From the NCBI GenBank assembly GCA_029782295.1, contig JAKOVB010000089.1, positions 248,001 through 312,000 of the forward strand: a stretch of 64,000 nucleotides of DNA, read 5' to 3'. The stretch is from Pseudomonadota bacterium (lineage in GTDB: Bacteria > Pseudomonadota > Gammaproteobacteria > Burkholderiales > Methylophilaceae). The notes under the pieces are model-generated. The model saw only the letters and a list, made by a program, of their open reading frames with translations. It made no database searches and was not told where the DNA came from. The first letter of the stretch is position 1, and each line of letters opens with the position of its first letter. This document shows positions 42,198-52,268 of this stretch, piece by piece. A program made the position numbers and the translations under genes.

Positions 42198-43321
42198 TGC
42201 GGATTGCCCTGATACTGCTCCTGATGGCGGCGTTCAGTGGCTGTGCCACTGCTCCGGTAATTTCAGACCCCATCCCACCGGAACCGACTCCCGCGGTGGA
42301 ACCGGAACCGGCGATCGTGCCTACGGCATGGCGGCATGCCAGGATGGTGGAATCGGTCGACACCAGCGAGTGGTGGAAAGCCTGGAACGACGAAGTCCTG
42401 AATGTCCTGGTCGATCAGACGTTGCTTTCCAACCCGGAAATTCGGGCAGCTGAAGCGCGCCTCGGACAGGTCGAGAGCGTCGTCTCGGATGCCGACCCTG
42501 AGGAGCAGCCTGTTGCGCAGCCTGCCCTGAATGCCGCCAAGCATGACGTCTCAGCCGTACGCCTGGCTGTGATCCATGCCGTAGTCATGGCCTATCTTGA
42601 CGCCAGGCTGGCAGAAAGAAAGTTGGACATCCTGCAGCAGCGACTGAAAATACAGCACAACCTGACAGAGACACTGCACAAGCGGCTGGTGGCCGGGCTC
42701 GCTGGAACCGGCCCGCTGCGCGAGCAGGAAGCGGCCTCCATCGACACCCATCAAGCCAAGTCTGCCGCCATGCTGGATCGCGAACAGGCGGTCAATCGCC
42801 TGGCTCTGTTATTGGGACACCCCCCGGTCGAATTCACCCTGCAGTCTGGCTCCAATCCCTTCGGCGCCAAACTGAAGCTCCAGATCGACCCTCCTGCCAG
42901 CGTCATCGAACGTCGCCCGGATATCCAGTCGGCATGGCAACGCCTGCTCGCCGCCACTGCAGGCCAGGCCAGCGACGACGACCTCCCGATCACTGTCGAA
43001 ATTGAACAAACGGAATCTTCACCGGCCGCTCGTGAAGCGTTGTATCGAAAATCCGTGCTGATTGCCCTGCAGGAAACGGAACAAGCCCTGGCCTCCTGGC
43101 GACGTAGTGGAGGTGCCGTCAAGGCTGCCCATGACCAGCTGGATATCCAGACCGCACAACTGGAATCCGCCCAGCGCACGCTCGAAGCCGGCCGGCTTAG
43201 TCGCGCAGAAATGCTCAAGGCGCACCTGGCTGAAAACCTGGCACAGGAAAACCTGCTGACCGCGGAACATGCCCGCAGCACTGCCTTTGCTGCGCTGCAA
43301 CTGGCAATAGCACATCCCTAG
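42197..43321 (+). CDS. Outer-membrane efflux lipoprotein (TolC/OMF family)
   Basis: A 374-residue protein whose ATG overlaps the adaptor stop (TGATG). A lipoprotein signal ends at LMAAFSGC (Cys near residue 16). Two OEP repeats are visible, though short: WWKAWNDEVLNVLVDQTLLSNPEIRAAEARL, and a later helical segment with PPASVIERRPDIQSAWQRLLAATA and LIALQETEQALASW. It is shorter than usual OMF proteins (about 450), because much of the first repeat is condensed. It completes the tripartite exporter. Confidence 0.85.
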   Translation: MRIALILLLMAAFSGCATAPVISDPIPPEPTPAVEPEPAIVPTAWRHARMVESVDTSEWWKAWNDEVLNVLVDQTLLSNPEIRAAEARLGQVESVVSDADPEEQPVAQPALNAAKHDVSAVRLAVIHAVVMAYLDARLAERKLDILQQRLKIQHNLTETLHKRLVAGLAGTGPLREQEAASIDTHQAKSAAMLDREQAVNRLALLLGHPPVEFTLQSGSNPFGAKLKLQIDPPASVIERRPDIQSAWQRLLAATAGQASDDDLPITVEIEQTESSPAAREALYRKSVLIALQETEQALASWRRSGGAVKAAHDQLDIQTAQLESAQRTLEAGRLSRAEMLKAHLAENLAQENLLTAEHARSTAFAALQLAIAHP

Positions 43322-43329
43322 GGCTGGCC

Positions 43330-44001
43330 ATGAGACTGCTGCTCGCCGAAGATGATTCCGTCCTTGGGGATGCGTTATCCAAGTCCCTGCGGCAATCCGG
43401 CTACGCCGTCGACTGGGCACGCACCGGGCAGGAAGCCGACCTTGCCCTGACCGATCAGGTCTACTCCCTGGCCATCCTCGACCTCGGTTTGCCGAAGATG
43501 GACGGCTTCGAGGTGCTGCGCCGGCTGAGGCAGCGCCGCAGCAAACTGCCGGTGATCATCCTGACGGCACGTGAAGCCCTGGAGGATCGCGTCAAGGGTC
43601 TGGACCTGGGGGCGGACGATTACCTGGCCAAGCCCTTCGACCTGCCGGAACTGGAAGCACGACTGAGAGCCCTCATCCGGCGTGGCAGTGAGGTGGCGAC
43701 CCCGGAAATCACTGTCGGCAGCATGAGCTTCAATCCCGTGGACCGCATCGTGCGTATCGACGGCACCCCGATGGAACTCTCTTCGCGCGAACTCGGCGTC
43801 CTCGAACTGCTGATGCTGCGGGCCGGCCAGGCTGTCAGCAAGGAGGCGCTGGTCGAACACCTGTGCAGTTGGGACGATGAAATGGGCGATAACGCCATCG
43901 AGGTCTATGTCCACCGGCTGCGCAAAAAACTGGAAGCCGCCGGGATCCAGATCCGCACGGTGCGCGGGCTGGGCTACATGTTGGACAAGGTCCCTGTGTG
44001 A
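43330..44001 (+). CDS. OmpR/PhoB-family response regulator
   Basis: A 223-residue regulator. The receiver has LLLAEDDSVLGDALSKSL, phospho-Asp in LAILDLGLPKMDGFEVL, Thr in VIILTAREA and Lys in YLAKPFDLPEL. The DNA-binding part is a winged helix (ELSSRELGVLELLMLRAGQAVSKEALVEHL, IEVYVHRLRKKLEAAGIQIRTVRGLGYML). It closely resembles the QseB/TctD group. It lies eight bases after the outer-membrane factor and overlaps the kinase gene, so it probably controls this exporter operon. Confidence 0.93.
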   Translation: MRLLLAEDDSVLGDALSKSLRQSGYAVDWARTGQEADLALTDQVYSLAILDLGLPKMDGFEVLRRLRQRRSKLPVIILTAREALEDRVKGLDLGADDYLAKPFDLPELEARLRALIRRGSEVATPEITVGSMSFNPVDRIVRIDGTPMELSSRELGVLELLMLRAGQAVSKEALVEHLCSWDDEMGDNAIEVYVHRLRKKLEAAGIQIRTVRGLGYMLDKVPV

Positions 44002-45398
44002 TGCCCGCCAAGCGTTCACTGCGCCATACCCTGCTGAAATGGCTGCTGGTGCCACTCCTTTCGCTGCTGGTATTGAGCGCCATCGCGGCCTATGGGATCG
44101 CCCTCAATTTTGCCCGCGACGCTTTCGACCGTGCACTTTACGAATCCGCCTTCGATGTCGCGCAACTGCTCCAGAAATCCGTACAGGACGGCAAACCGCC
44201 TTTCCCGCTGCCACGTGCAGCACACGAACTGATCCTGACCGACAAATATGACGAAATCTATTACAACATCCGTGATAGCCAGGATCATGTCCTGAGCGGG
44301 GAAGAAACCCTGGCGACGCCGCCCTCGGCCTCCAGCCGGAACAACAAGCCGGAACAGTTCTATGACGCGGTCATCGACGGCAAGCCTGTCCGCGTCGCCT
44401 CAGTGACGTTCACGCTGCGATTCATCGACCACGAGCAACGTATCCGCATCCAGGTCGCAGAGACTCTTAACAAGCGCAAACAACTGGCGAAACAGATCCT
44501 GACCGGACTGATCCTGCCGCAAATGCTGCTGATCATTCTCGCCGCCTGCGTGGTGTGGTTCGCGGTGGGTCGCGGCCTGCGACCCTTGAGCCGGCTGGAA
44601 GCCTCAGTGGCGGAACGCTCCCACCTCGACCTGAGCCCGGTCCAGGCCCCGGATGCCCCGGCGGAGGCGCAGCCACTGGTCAATGCCATCAATGCCCTGT
44701 TGCAGCGACTACAGCTGGTACTAAACGCTCAGAACCGGTTTATCGCCGATGCCGCGCACCAGTTGCGCACGCCGTTGGCCGGCCTCAAGGCCCAAGTCGC
44801 CCTGGCCTCCCGTCAGCAGACGCTGGAAGATGTCCGGCATTCGCTGAACCAGCTGGAAATCGGTGCGGAACGCCTGACCCACCTGGTCAACCAGTTGTTG
44901 TCGGTGGCGCGCAACGAACCCGGTGCTGACCGATCTCTGGAACTGGTCACGCTGGACCTGAACGCCCTGGCCCAGGCGACCACCGGGGAATGGATCAGTG
45001 CAGCGGTACGCAGGAATATCGACCTCGGCTTCGAAGGCCCGGGTTGCGAAGTGATGGTGAATGCCGACGCCCTGCGGCTCAATGAGTTGCTGAAAAACCT
45101 GCTGGACAACGCGTTGCGCTATACCCCGTCAGGGGGCACTGTCACCGTGCGGGTCACCACGGAACCGGCCCTGGAAGTCGAAGACAACGGCCCCGGCATT
45201 CCCAGGGAAGAACAGGAAAAGGTGTTCGAACGCTTCTACCGGCTGCTGGGCAACGGTGCAGACGGCAGCGGCCTGGGACTGGCCATCGTCAAGGAAATCG
45301 CCCTGACCCACGGGGCAAGCGTCAGCGTGCAACCTGGCAAGGACAACACCGGCGCCTGTTTCAGAGTGGTGTTTCCCCAGCCGCAAGCGCCGTCCTGA
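44001..45398 (+). CDS. Sensor histidine kinase (TctE/QseC-like)
   Basis: A 465-residue kinase from ATG 44001. Membrane segments lie at about 12-35 and 170-190 and enclose a periplasmic sensor of the 2CSK_N type. A HAMP-like linker follows, then the H-box FIADAAHQLRTPLAGLKAQ, N-box LLKNLLDNALRYTPSGG, and G-boxes DNGPGIP and GSGLGLAIVKEIA. It phosphorylates the response regulator encoded directly upstream. The 3' end overlaps the convergent RNase gene by 38 bases. Confidence 0.92.
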   Translation: MPAKRSLRHTLLKWLLVPLLSLLVLSAIAAYGIALNFARDAFDRALYESAFDVAQLLQKSVQDGKPPFPLPRAAHELILTDKYDEIYYNIRDSQDHVLSGEETLATPPSASSRNNKPEQFYDAVIDGKPVRVASVTFTLRFIDHEQRIRIQVAETLNKRKQLAKQILTGLILPQMLLIILAACVVWFAVGRGLRPLSRLEASVAERSHLDLSPVQAPDAPAEAQPLVNAINALLQRLQLVLNAQNRFIADAAHQLRTPLAGLKAQVALASRQQTLEDVRHSLNQLEIGAERLTHLVNQLLSVARNEPGADRSLELVTLDLNALAQATTGEWISAAVRRNIDLGFEGPGCEVMVNADALRLNELLKNLLDNALRYTPSGGTVTVRVTTEPALEVEDNGPGIPREEQEKVFERFYRLLGNGADGSGLGLAIVKEIALTHGASVSVQPGKDNTGACFRVVFPQPQAPS

Positions 45399-47214
45399 AA
45401 CGGCAGTCCAGTTCCATCAGCAAGGGGTCGACGCGCTTCACCTCCAGCGCCACCCGTGTACCGGGGGCGAGCTCCGGCAGGCTGGGCACCTTGGTGATGT
45501 AGGGCATGCCATCCAGCCGCACCAGATTCTCGCGCCACACGGTCGCCTCAACAGCCTGCACATTCTCCTGAATCAGGAACTGCAGGCACCAGTGGCGTTC
45601 CATGCGCGTCTGGAACTCGTTATAGGCGTTATACACCAGATCGAATTCGCGCATTACCGTCGCCAGCGCATCGCTGCCTTTGGTATAAACCGGCTCGGTC
45701 CCCTGCAAAAGCGACAGCATCTGCCGCTGGTTGACGAGGTCGACCGCGCGCCTCAGCGGTGAGGTACTCCAGGCGTATTGCGCCACGCCCAGCCCCTGGT
45801 GCGGTTCGGCGTTGACCGTCATGTAGACCTTGCCACCCTGCTGCGCGCGATAAATGCCGGGGATGTCATGCTCGGCCAGCATGCCACCCCAGTGTGAGTT
45901 GGCGTGAATCATCAGCTCCGCCACCAGTTTGTCCATCGGGGCTCCGCGCTTGCGCTCGGTGATCCTTACCAGGCCGTTTTCCACATAGAAGTTGTAATCC
46001 ACTTGTGGCGCGCGGTTGGGATCGAACTTGCCACGCCCTTTTTCCAGCGATTCCGCCAGGCGGTGCAGCAGGTTGAGGCGCGCCCAGTAGGGATGATCGT
46101 TCGGCGTCTGCCAGTTGTCTTCGTTGAAATGCGGTTCCAGTTCGTCGTGACGCAGGTTCTCGGTAATCTTCACCGCCTCGAGCCGGCTGGCGCTGTTGAC
46201 GATGGCCAGCTCAGGGTCGATTTCCAGGTACAGTGACAGCGTCGGTCGCCATTCTCCGGCATGCAGGCTGAACGGGCCAATGGCAGCTTCGGGCAGCATG
46301 GTGATCTTGTTGCCGGGCATGTAGACGGTGGACAGACGCTTCAGCGCCACAGCGTCGAGCGCTGACTCAGGCTGGATACCCAGGGCAGGCGCGGCAATGT
46401 GGATGCCGACACGGGTATTGCCGTTGTCGAGGGCTTGTACCGAGAATGCGTCATCAATTTCCGTGGTCGTCGCATCGTCGATACTGAAGGCTTCCACCTC
46501 CGCCCGGTCCAGGCTGTCAGGCGAAGCGACTTCACCGTGGTCGGCGAAATGCACCCCGCCAGGGAAATACTCGCGCAGAAACGCGCCGAAATGGTAATCA
46601 TGCGCGGAGGTCACGGCGCCACAGGCTTCGAGCAACTTGAGGTGGCCAAGGCCGGTCGCGCTTGCCGCTTCGTCCAGCGCCTTCCATTCCAGGGAATTCT
46701 TGTCGGGCTCGTAGAACAGCATATCGAGCTTGCTGCTGAAATCCGCCGGCAGGACGTGCGCCTTGAGTTGTTCGACGTATTCGGCCACCTTCTCCGCTTG
46801 CAGGCGCTTGCGCTCCTGCGCGGCCAGCGCCGCCTTCAGGTTCTCCTCCGGAGCCGCCTTGTAGCGGCCTTTGCCCTTGCGGTAGAAATACATCGGTGCC
46901 GCATGCAGGCTGATTGCCGTCGCAGCTGCTTCGATCGGGGTGGGGGGATGGCCGTAATACTCCTTCGCCAGTTCGTCGAAACCGAACTCAGGCTCGCCGC
47001 AACACTCCCAGAGGAAATCCGGCGCCAGCGATGCCGCCTCGGCCTGTGCCTGTTCCATGAAGCCGGACAGACTCCCTTCGAACTTGAGCAGCACATTGGA
47101 GGACTTGATCTTGGAGCGCTTGCCGGTGACGGACTCGACCTGCAGCGAGCCCGGATTTTCCGACATCACCGAGGCAATCTTGAAACTGCCTTCTTCTTCG
47201 TAAAAAACGTTCAT
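45361..47214 (-). CDS. RNB-domain exoribonuclease (RNase II/R family)
   Basis: A 617-residue enzyme starting at ATG 47214 ([12 protein letters not shown]). The RNB catalytic domain has the Asp cluster in [16 protein letters not shown] near residue 265-280, followed by [15 protein letters not shown] and [23 protein letters not shown] winged-helix or cold-shock-like N-terminus precedes it and a short S1-like region ends it. This layout is that of the RNB family found in many beta-proteobacteria beside, or instead of, classic RNase II. It degrades single-stranded RNA 3' to 5'. Confidence 0.9.
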   Translation of the reverse strand: MNVFYEEEGSFKIASVMSENPGSLQVESVTGKRSKIKSSNVLLKFEGSLSGFMEQAQAEAASLAPDFLWECCGEPEFGFDELAKEYYGHPPTPIEAAATAISLHAAPMYFYRKGKGRYKAAPEENLKAALAAQERKRLQAEKVAEYVEQLKAHVLPADFSSKLDMLFYEPDKNSLEWKALDEAASATGLGHLKLLEACGAVTSAHDYHFGAFLREYFPGGVHFADHGEVASPDSLDRAEVEAFSIDDATTTEIDDAFSVQALDNGNTRVGIHIAAPALGIQPESALDAVALKRLSTVYMPGNKITMLPEAAIGPFSLHAGEWRPTLSLYLEIDPELAIVNSASRLEAVKITENLRHDELEPHFNEDNWQTPNDHPYWARLNLLHRLAESLEKGRGKFDPNRAPQVDYNFYVENGLVRITERKRGAPMDKLVAELMIHANSHWGGMLAEHDIPGIYRAQQGGKVYMTVNAEPHQGLGVAQYAWSTSPLRRAVDLVNQRQMLSLLQGTEPVYTKGSDALATVMREFDLVYNAYNEFQTRMERHWCLQFLIQENVQAVEATVWRENLVRLDGMPYITKVPSLPELAPGTRVALEVKRVDPLLMELDCRFRTALAAGETPL

Positions 47215-47286
47215 GCAAACCATTCGTGGGGAGATAACCCGCATTTTACCGTGGAAACGCCCCATGCTGCCTGTATCATGCCGCCC

Positions 47287-48342
47287 ATGGACCCACGAAT
47301 CCCCGTCACCATCCTGACCGGCTTCCTCGGCAGCGGTAAAACCACGCTGCTGAACCGGTTGTTACGCTTCCCCGGCATGCGGGACACCGCCGTCATCATC
47401 AACGAGATCGGCGAGACCGGTATCGATCACCTGCTGGCACGTGAGGTGGAGGACACCTACATCGCCGACAACACGATACTGCTCGGATCAGGCTGTCTGT
47501 GCTGCATCCTGCGCACGGAACTGGCGGACGCCCTGCGCGACCTGTATTTCAAACGCATGCTGATGGCGATCCCGTCATTCGACCGCCTGATCATCGAAAC
47601 CACCGGACTGGCGGATCCCGGTCCCATACTCGCCAACCTGCTCAATGCGGAAATCATCCGTGACCAATACCGGCTCGACGCCGTGGTCGTGACCGTAGAC
47701 AGCATGCATGGCCAACAGCAGTTGCTGGACCACACCGAAGCCCGCAAACAGGTTGCCGTGGCCGATGTGCTGCTGATGACCATGGATGACCTCGTCGATG
47801 AGGCCGCCCGGGCCGGGTTGCGCGCGGCGCTGGACAGCATCAACCCCTCCGCGCAGCGTTACCCGGTTATCCTGGGTGAGATCGATCCGGCCAGCATCGT
47901 GGATGTCGGCCTGTTCGACCGTGATGGCCTCAGCGCCAGGCCCGGACGCTGGCTGCTCGCGCCGCCCCACCCTGCCGCAGGAAGTGGCCTGCAGGCGACC
48001 CGTCACGATGACAACCTCACCAGCTTCGTCCTGACTCTGCCTGACGACATGACCTGGGCCCGGCTCGAACCGGCGCTGGCAGCGTTGTGCAAAAGACATG
48101 GCGAAAAACTGCTGCGGCTGAAAGGCATCCTGCATCCGGTCGACCTGCCCCACGCCATTGCCATCCACGCTGTCCAGCATACGCTCTACCCATATACGCC
48201 ATTGCCGAACCTGCAGGATGAGCAACCCCATTCCCGTCTGGTGTTGATCGTCCGGGAACTGGATGCCGACACCGTCAGGAACTTGTTGATCCCCCGCGAT
48301 GAATGCGTTCAAATTCGGGATGACGAATTACCTTCTGCATGA
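47287..48342 (+). CDS. CobW/COG0523-family GTPase metallochaperone
   Basis: A 351-residue protein starting at ATG 47287. Walker A is [12 protein letters not shown] (residues 12-23). The metal-binding GCLCC motif is C70, C72 and C73. A switch region [10 protein letters not shown] and a CobW C-terminal domain ([30 protein letters not shown]) follow. COG0523 proteins deliver Zn, Co or other metals to target enzymes. Its end overlaps modA, so it may be co-expressed with the molybdate transporter. Zinc-type regulation by Zur cannot be seen. Confidence 0.92.
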   Translation: MDPRIPVTILTGFLGSGKTTLLNRLLRFPGMRDTAVIINEIGETGIDHLLAREVEDTYIADNTILLGSGCLCCILRTELADALRDLYFKRMLMAIPSFDRLIIETTGLADPGPILANLLNAEIIRDQYRLDAVVVTVDSMHGQQQLLDHTEARKQVAVADVLLMTMDDLVDEAARAGLRAALDSINPSAQRYPVILGEIDPASIVDVGLFDRDGLSARPGRWLLAPPHPAAGSGLQATRHDDNLTSFVLTLPDDMTWARLEPALAALCKRHGEKLLRLKGILHPVDLPHAIAIHAVQHTLYPYTPLPNLQDEQPHSRLVLIVRELDADTVRNLLIPRDECVQIRDDELPSA

Positions 48343-49121
48343 GGCCACACACCCACATGAAACAGCTGCACTACCTCGCCGCCATCTGCCTGGCCCTCCT
48401 GTCGACCGCGGCCCCGGCAGACCAGAAGCTGACAGTACTCGCCGCCGCCAGCCTGACCAATGCCGTGAGCGAAATCGCCAGCCAGTTCGAACAGGAGCGC
48501 GCCGTCCACGTCGCCAGCAGCTTTGCCGCATCATCCGCGCTGGCGAAGCAGATCGAAAACGGCGCACCGGCCGACATTTTCATCTCCGCCGACCAGAAGT
48601 GGATGAACCGACTACAGGATCAAAAGAAAATCGTCCCGGAAAGCCGCATGAACCTGCTGGGCAACCGCCTGGTGGTGATCGCGCCCAAGGGCCGCACTTT
48701 CAGGATGGAGCCCGTCAGGACCTTCGATTTTGCCGGTGCCTTCAAGGGTCGCCTCTGCACGGGAGACCTGGAATCCGTGCCGGCCGGCATTTACGCAAAA
48801 CAATCCCTGATGGCGCTGAACTGGTGGGACGCCACCAGGACCAGAATCGTCGGCACGCAGGACGTCCGTGCAGCGCTGGCCTTTGTCGAACGCGGGGAGT
48901 GTGCGGCAGGGATCGTCTATGAAACGGATGCAAGGATTTCCTCCAAAGTGGAGATTGTCGGCATCCTTCCGGAGGACAGCCACGATGCGATCGTTTATCC
49001 TGTCGCCATGATCGTGGACCACCAGCCAGCCGCGCAGGATTTTCTCGATTATCTGAACTCCCCTGCGGCCAGCAGGATTTTCGCCAATTACGGATTCACC
49101 CTGCCCAACCGCCGGAAATAA
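48339..49121 (+). CDS. modA: Molybdate ABC transporter periplasmic binding protein ModA
   Basis: A 260-residue protein. ATG 48339 overlaps the CobW stop; an in-frame ATG at 48357 gives a cleaner signal peptide ([21 protein letters not shown]). The mature start [22 protein letters not shown] with the oxyanion-binding Ser and [27 protein letters not shown] are hallmark ModA sequence. It is followed directly by modB and modC. Confidence 0.93.
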   Translation: MRPHTHMKQLHYLAAICLALLSTAAPADQKLTVLAAASLTNAVSEIASQFEQERAVHVASSFAASSALAKQIENGAPADIFISADQKWMNRLQDQKKIVPESRMNLLGNRLVVIAPKGRTFRMEPVRTFDFAGAFKGRLCTGDLESVPAGIYAKQSLMALNWWDATRTRIVGTQDVRAALAFVERGECAAGIVYETDARISSKVEIVGILPEDSHDAIVYPVAMIVDHQPAAQDFLDYLNSPAASRIFANYGFTLPNRRK

Positions 49122-49122
49122 C

Positions 49123-49836
49123 TTGCAACTACTCCCCCTCTCCATCGAAGAAATCACCGCGCTGACCCTTTCCGTCAAGGTCGCGCTCTGGTGTACGCTG
49201 GTCAGCCTGGTACCGGGCGTATTCCTGGGATGGCTGCTGGCGCGCAGGAACTTCCCCGGGAAATCATTGCTGGACAGCCTGATCCACCTGCCGCTGGTAT
49301 TGCCGCCGGTGGTCCCCGGCTACCTGCTGTTGCTGCTTCTGGGCAACCAGGGATTGCTCGGTAAATGGCTGCAGGAAAACTTCGGCATCGCCATCGCCTT
49401 TACCTGGAAAGGGGCGGTGGTCGCCTCCGCGCTGATGGCGCTGCCGCTCATGGTTCGGTCGGTACGGCTTGCGGTCAGCCAGGTCGACCTCGGCCTGGAA
49501 GAAGCTGCGCGCACCCTGGGTGCAACGCCGTGGCGGGTCTTCTTCACCATCACACTGCCACTCGCTGTGCCCGGGGTCCTCACCGGACTGATCCTGGCTT
49601 TCAGTCGCAGCCTGGGCGAATTTGGGGCCACCATCACCTTCGTCGGCAATATCGAAGGGGAAACACGCACCCTGCCGCTCGCCATCTACAGTTACACCCA
49701 GGTGCCGGACGGCGACCTGCATGCCATGCGACTGGTGCTGTTGTCGGTGGCACTGGCGTTGGCAGCGCTGTTCACCAGCGCGTGGCTGGAGCGACGTGCG
49801 ACCCGCATGCTGGGACGCGGGAGGGGGCATGATTGA
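49123..49836 (+). CDS. modB: Molybdate ABC transporter permease ModB
   Basis: A 237-residue membrane protein with five to six hydrophobic segments. It has the permease coupling loop EEAARTLGATPWRVFFTITLPLAVPGVLTGLILAFSRSLGEFGAT, typical for ModB. It appears to start at TTG 49123, one base after the modA stop, with GGAA just upstream. It overlaps modC by eight bases. Confidence 0.93.
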   Translation: MQLLPLSIEEITALTLSVKVALWCTLVSLVPGVFLGWLLARRNFPGKSLLDSLIHLPLVLPPVVPGYLLLLLLGNQGLLGKWLQENFGIAIAFTWKGAVVASALMALPLMVRSVRLAVSQVDLGLEEAARTLGATPWRVFFTITLPLAVPGVLTGLILAFSRSLGEFGATITFVGNIEGETRTLPLAIYSYTQVPDGDLHAMRLVLLSVALALAALFTSAWLERRATRMLGRGRGHD

Positions 49837-50917
49837 GTTCGACCTCACGCTGAAGCGCGGCAACTTCAACCTGCGGGCGGCGCTACGTTCCGAGGCGCCG
49901 GTGATTGGTCTGTTCGGGCCCTCCGGCGCCGGCAAAAGTTCGCTGCTGGGGATCTTGTCAGGACGCCTCCGGCCCACTCACGGGCGCATCGTCATCGACG
50001 GCCGCTGCCTGCTGGATACCGCGGCGGGCCTGGATGTCCCCGCGCATGAACGCCATATCGGCATGGTGTTTCAGGACAGTCGCCTGTTTCCGCACTTTTC
50101 CGTCCGCCGGAACCTGCGTTACGGGTATGACCTGTTGAAAGCTGCCGAACGGCGTTTCGAGTTCGGGCAGATCGTCGAACTGCTCGAACTGGGCCGCCTG
50201 CTGGAAAACAAACCTCACCAGTTGTCCGGTGGTGAACAGCAGCGCGTCGCACTGGGTCGCGCCCTTCTCGCCTCGCCGTCACTGCTGTTGCTGGATGAGC
50301 CCATGGCCTCGCTGGACGAGCGCCTCAAGAGCCAGATCCTGCCTTTCCTGCGTCGGGTGAAGGACGAGACGCAGGTGCCGATGATCTATGTCAGCCACGC
50401 CATCAACGAAGTACTGGACCTGACCCAGCAGATTGCGGTCATCCAGGACGGCGCCATCACGGCTTTCGGCCACTTTCATGAAGTGCTCAGGGATGACCGG
50501 GTGCTGGCCCTGGCGCAGTCGCTGGGCCTGGACAACGTGCTGAACGCACGCATTCTTCAACACCATCCTGCGCTCGGCTACAGCGAGGCAAGCATCGAGG
50601 GATTCCCGCTGGTCCTGCCCCTGATGGACGTTCCTGAGGGATCGGTGGTTTCCGTGGTGGTGCCGGCTACGAACGTCGCCTTGTCCAGAGGTCCGTTGCA
50701 AGGGATTTCCATCCAGAACCAGGTACCCGGCACCGTGACGGGCATCCGGACCATCGGGCATCGTGCACTGGTCACGGTCGACACCGGGGTCGACATCATT
50801 GCCGAAATCAGTGAAAAATCCGTGCGCGACATGGGCATCGCGTTGCAGCAGCAGGTGTATTGCCTGTTCAAGACCCAGGCGATCCGTCCGCTGGGCCGGT
50901 ACGATCACACCGGTTGA
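49829..50917 (+). CDS. modC: Molybdate ABC transporter ATPase ModC with TOBE domain
   Basis: A 362-residue protein starting at ATG 49829 inside the end of modB. The ATPase has Walker A GPSGAGKSS, signature LSGGEQQRVALGRALL, Walker B LLLLDEPMASLD and the H-loop His in IYVSHAINEV. The C-terminal TOBE/Mop domain (about 290-355; NQVPGTVTGIRTIGHRALVTVDTGVDIIAEI) binds molybdate in relatives and gives trans-inhibition. No modE is seen nearby. Confidence 0.94.
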   Translation: MIEFDLTLKRGNFNLRAALRSEAPVIGLFGPSGAGKSSLLGILSGRLRPTHGRIVIDGRCLLDTAAGLDVPAHERHIGMVFQDSRLFPHFSVRRNLRYGYDLLKAAERRFEFGQIVELLELGRLLENKPHQLSGGEQQRVALGRALLASPSLLLLDEPMASLDERLKSQILPFLRRVKDETQVPMIYVSHAINEVLDLTQQIAVIQDGAITAFGHFHEVLRDDRVLALAQSLGLDNVLNARILQHHPALGYSEASIEGFPLVLPLMDVPEGSVVSVVVPATNVALSRGPLQGISIQNQVPGTVTGIRTIGHRALVTVDTGVDIIAEISEKSVRDMGIALQQQVYCLFKTQAIRPLGRYDHTG

Positions 50918-50927
50918 AACCCTGCCA

Positions 50928-52112
50928 TCAGGTCTTAAGCGCCTTCAATTGCTGCTTGAGCCCGCGCGCCGCCAGGGCATAGCCGCCATCGCTGCCGTCC
51001 ACGAAATGCAGGTGGTTACCGTTACAGGACCGAACCAGGCAGGTCACCAACGCCTCATGTGACTTGAACATGCCGTAAGCCAGGCGCCCTGCAAGGTGCT
51101 CAGCTGCAAGGAATTGCTCGAGTTCGGCAGCCTGTGCGTCGCTGCCATCGATGACCATGCGCAGCATGCCGTCGAACTTGCGGAAGTCGGTGTTTTCCAC
51201 CAACTCATCGCGGTAGCGGCTCCACTGTACCGCCTCGGTATCGATGTGACGGACGAACAGGTACACCCCCGCCAGATTCAGCAGCAGCATTTTCAGGAAA
51301 TAACCGATACGCCGCCACCAGACGACATGGGCGGAACGTACCCGCCACTCGTGGCTCAGCAAGCGTGGGTTGAACGTCAGGTGCATGGCCCCGGGCCGCA
51401 AGGGATGATAGTTCGCGACATCGCCATAAATGGCATGGATGCGGTCGGTGACCGCCTGGTAGGTAGCCAGGTTGGCCGCCGTATCTTCCAGTGTCGCTGC
51501 CACCAGCAGGGAAAGCTTGTGGCCGTTGAAATTGGGCACGCCCTGCCAGCGACATTCGAATCCTTCGAAACTCCCTTCCGCCGGTTCGTCCCGCGGGTCC
51601 AGCATGACGACATCCGGAGCATCCGGTGCTTTCACCCGCCGTTCCGCCTCTTCCCAGCCGCGCCCGGAAAACGTCGCCTGGGTCATGGACGGTGACAGCC
51701 TGACCTTGGCGAGGTGCACCCAGAAATCCGCGGAAGTCAGATCACTCACGCGCACCATCCCGACGCGCAGTTGCAGTCCGAAGCTTTCGCCCGACAGCCG
51801 CTGCGCACCGCGCAAGGCGGATCTGACGCCCTCGATCAAAATATCCGGCACGGCGAACGTGGCACCATCGCCACCGAAAATGAAGGGAATGTCGATCTCG
51901 CGATCAACATTGGAAACCGCAGCGATGCAGGCCACGCCCACGGTATTCACCTGCTTGTAATCCCCCGCCTCGATCGCCCTGGTCGAACCGATCACGTCGG
52001 CGATCACGATCCACCAGTCATCGGGAACCGCCGCATGCAGCCGTGTTTGCATCGCCTGCTGGAAGGCGCCCAGGGGTTCGAGATCGCGATAGAAAAAGCG
52101 GCTATCAGTCAT
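50928..52112 (-). CDS. DUF3095 protein (nucleotide-cyclase-like)
   Basis: A 394-residue protein from ATG 52112. The N-terminal half resembles a class III cyclase fold: WWIVIADVIGSTRAIEAGDYKQVN, then FIFGGDGATFAVP and the later LRVGMVRVSDL. DUF3095 proteins keep the metal-binding DVxGS pattern, but no product has been established as far as I know. The gene is convergent to modC with a 10-base gap. Confidence 0.82.
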   Translation of the reverse strand: MTDSRFFYRDLEPLGAFQQAMQTRLHAAVPDDWWIVIADVIGSTRAIEAGDYKQVNTVGVACIAAVSNVDREIDIPFIFGGDGATFAVPDILIEGVRSALRGAQRLSGESFGLQLRVGMVRVSDLTSADFWVHLAKVRLSPSMTQATFSGRGWEEAERRVKAPDAPDVVMLDPRDEPAEGSFEGFECRWQGVPNFNGHKLSLLVAATLEDTAANLATYQAVTDRIHAIYGDVANYHPLRPGAMHLTFNPRLLSHEWRVRSAHVVWWRRIGYFLKMLLLNLAGVYLFVRHIDTEAVQWSRYRDELVENTDFRKFDGMLRMVIDGSDAQAAELEQFLAAEHLAGRLAYGMFKSHEALVTCLVRSCNGNHLHFVDGSDGGYALAARGLKQQLKALKT

Positions 52113-52268
52113 CGACCCGGTTGGTCTTCTCAAGTTGCCGGAGAGGCTGGGTCATGGAATCACGGGCTTTACCCCGGGGTGTCAGCGGAAAGATACCGCT
52201 CATCATAGCGGTCGATCTGGTGAAATCAATGCCTGCGGCCAGAATGGTTTTAAGGTTAACGCGGCAGG

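Noticed and set aside
46399-47286. In-frame 5' extension of the CobW gene over the RNase gene
   Set aside because: The added residues resemble no protein and are antisense to conserved RNB sequence; the GTPase family starts a few residues before the Walker A motif, at 47287.
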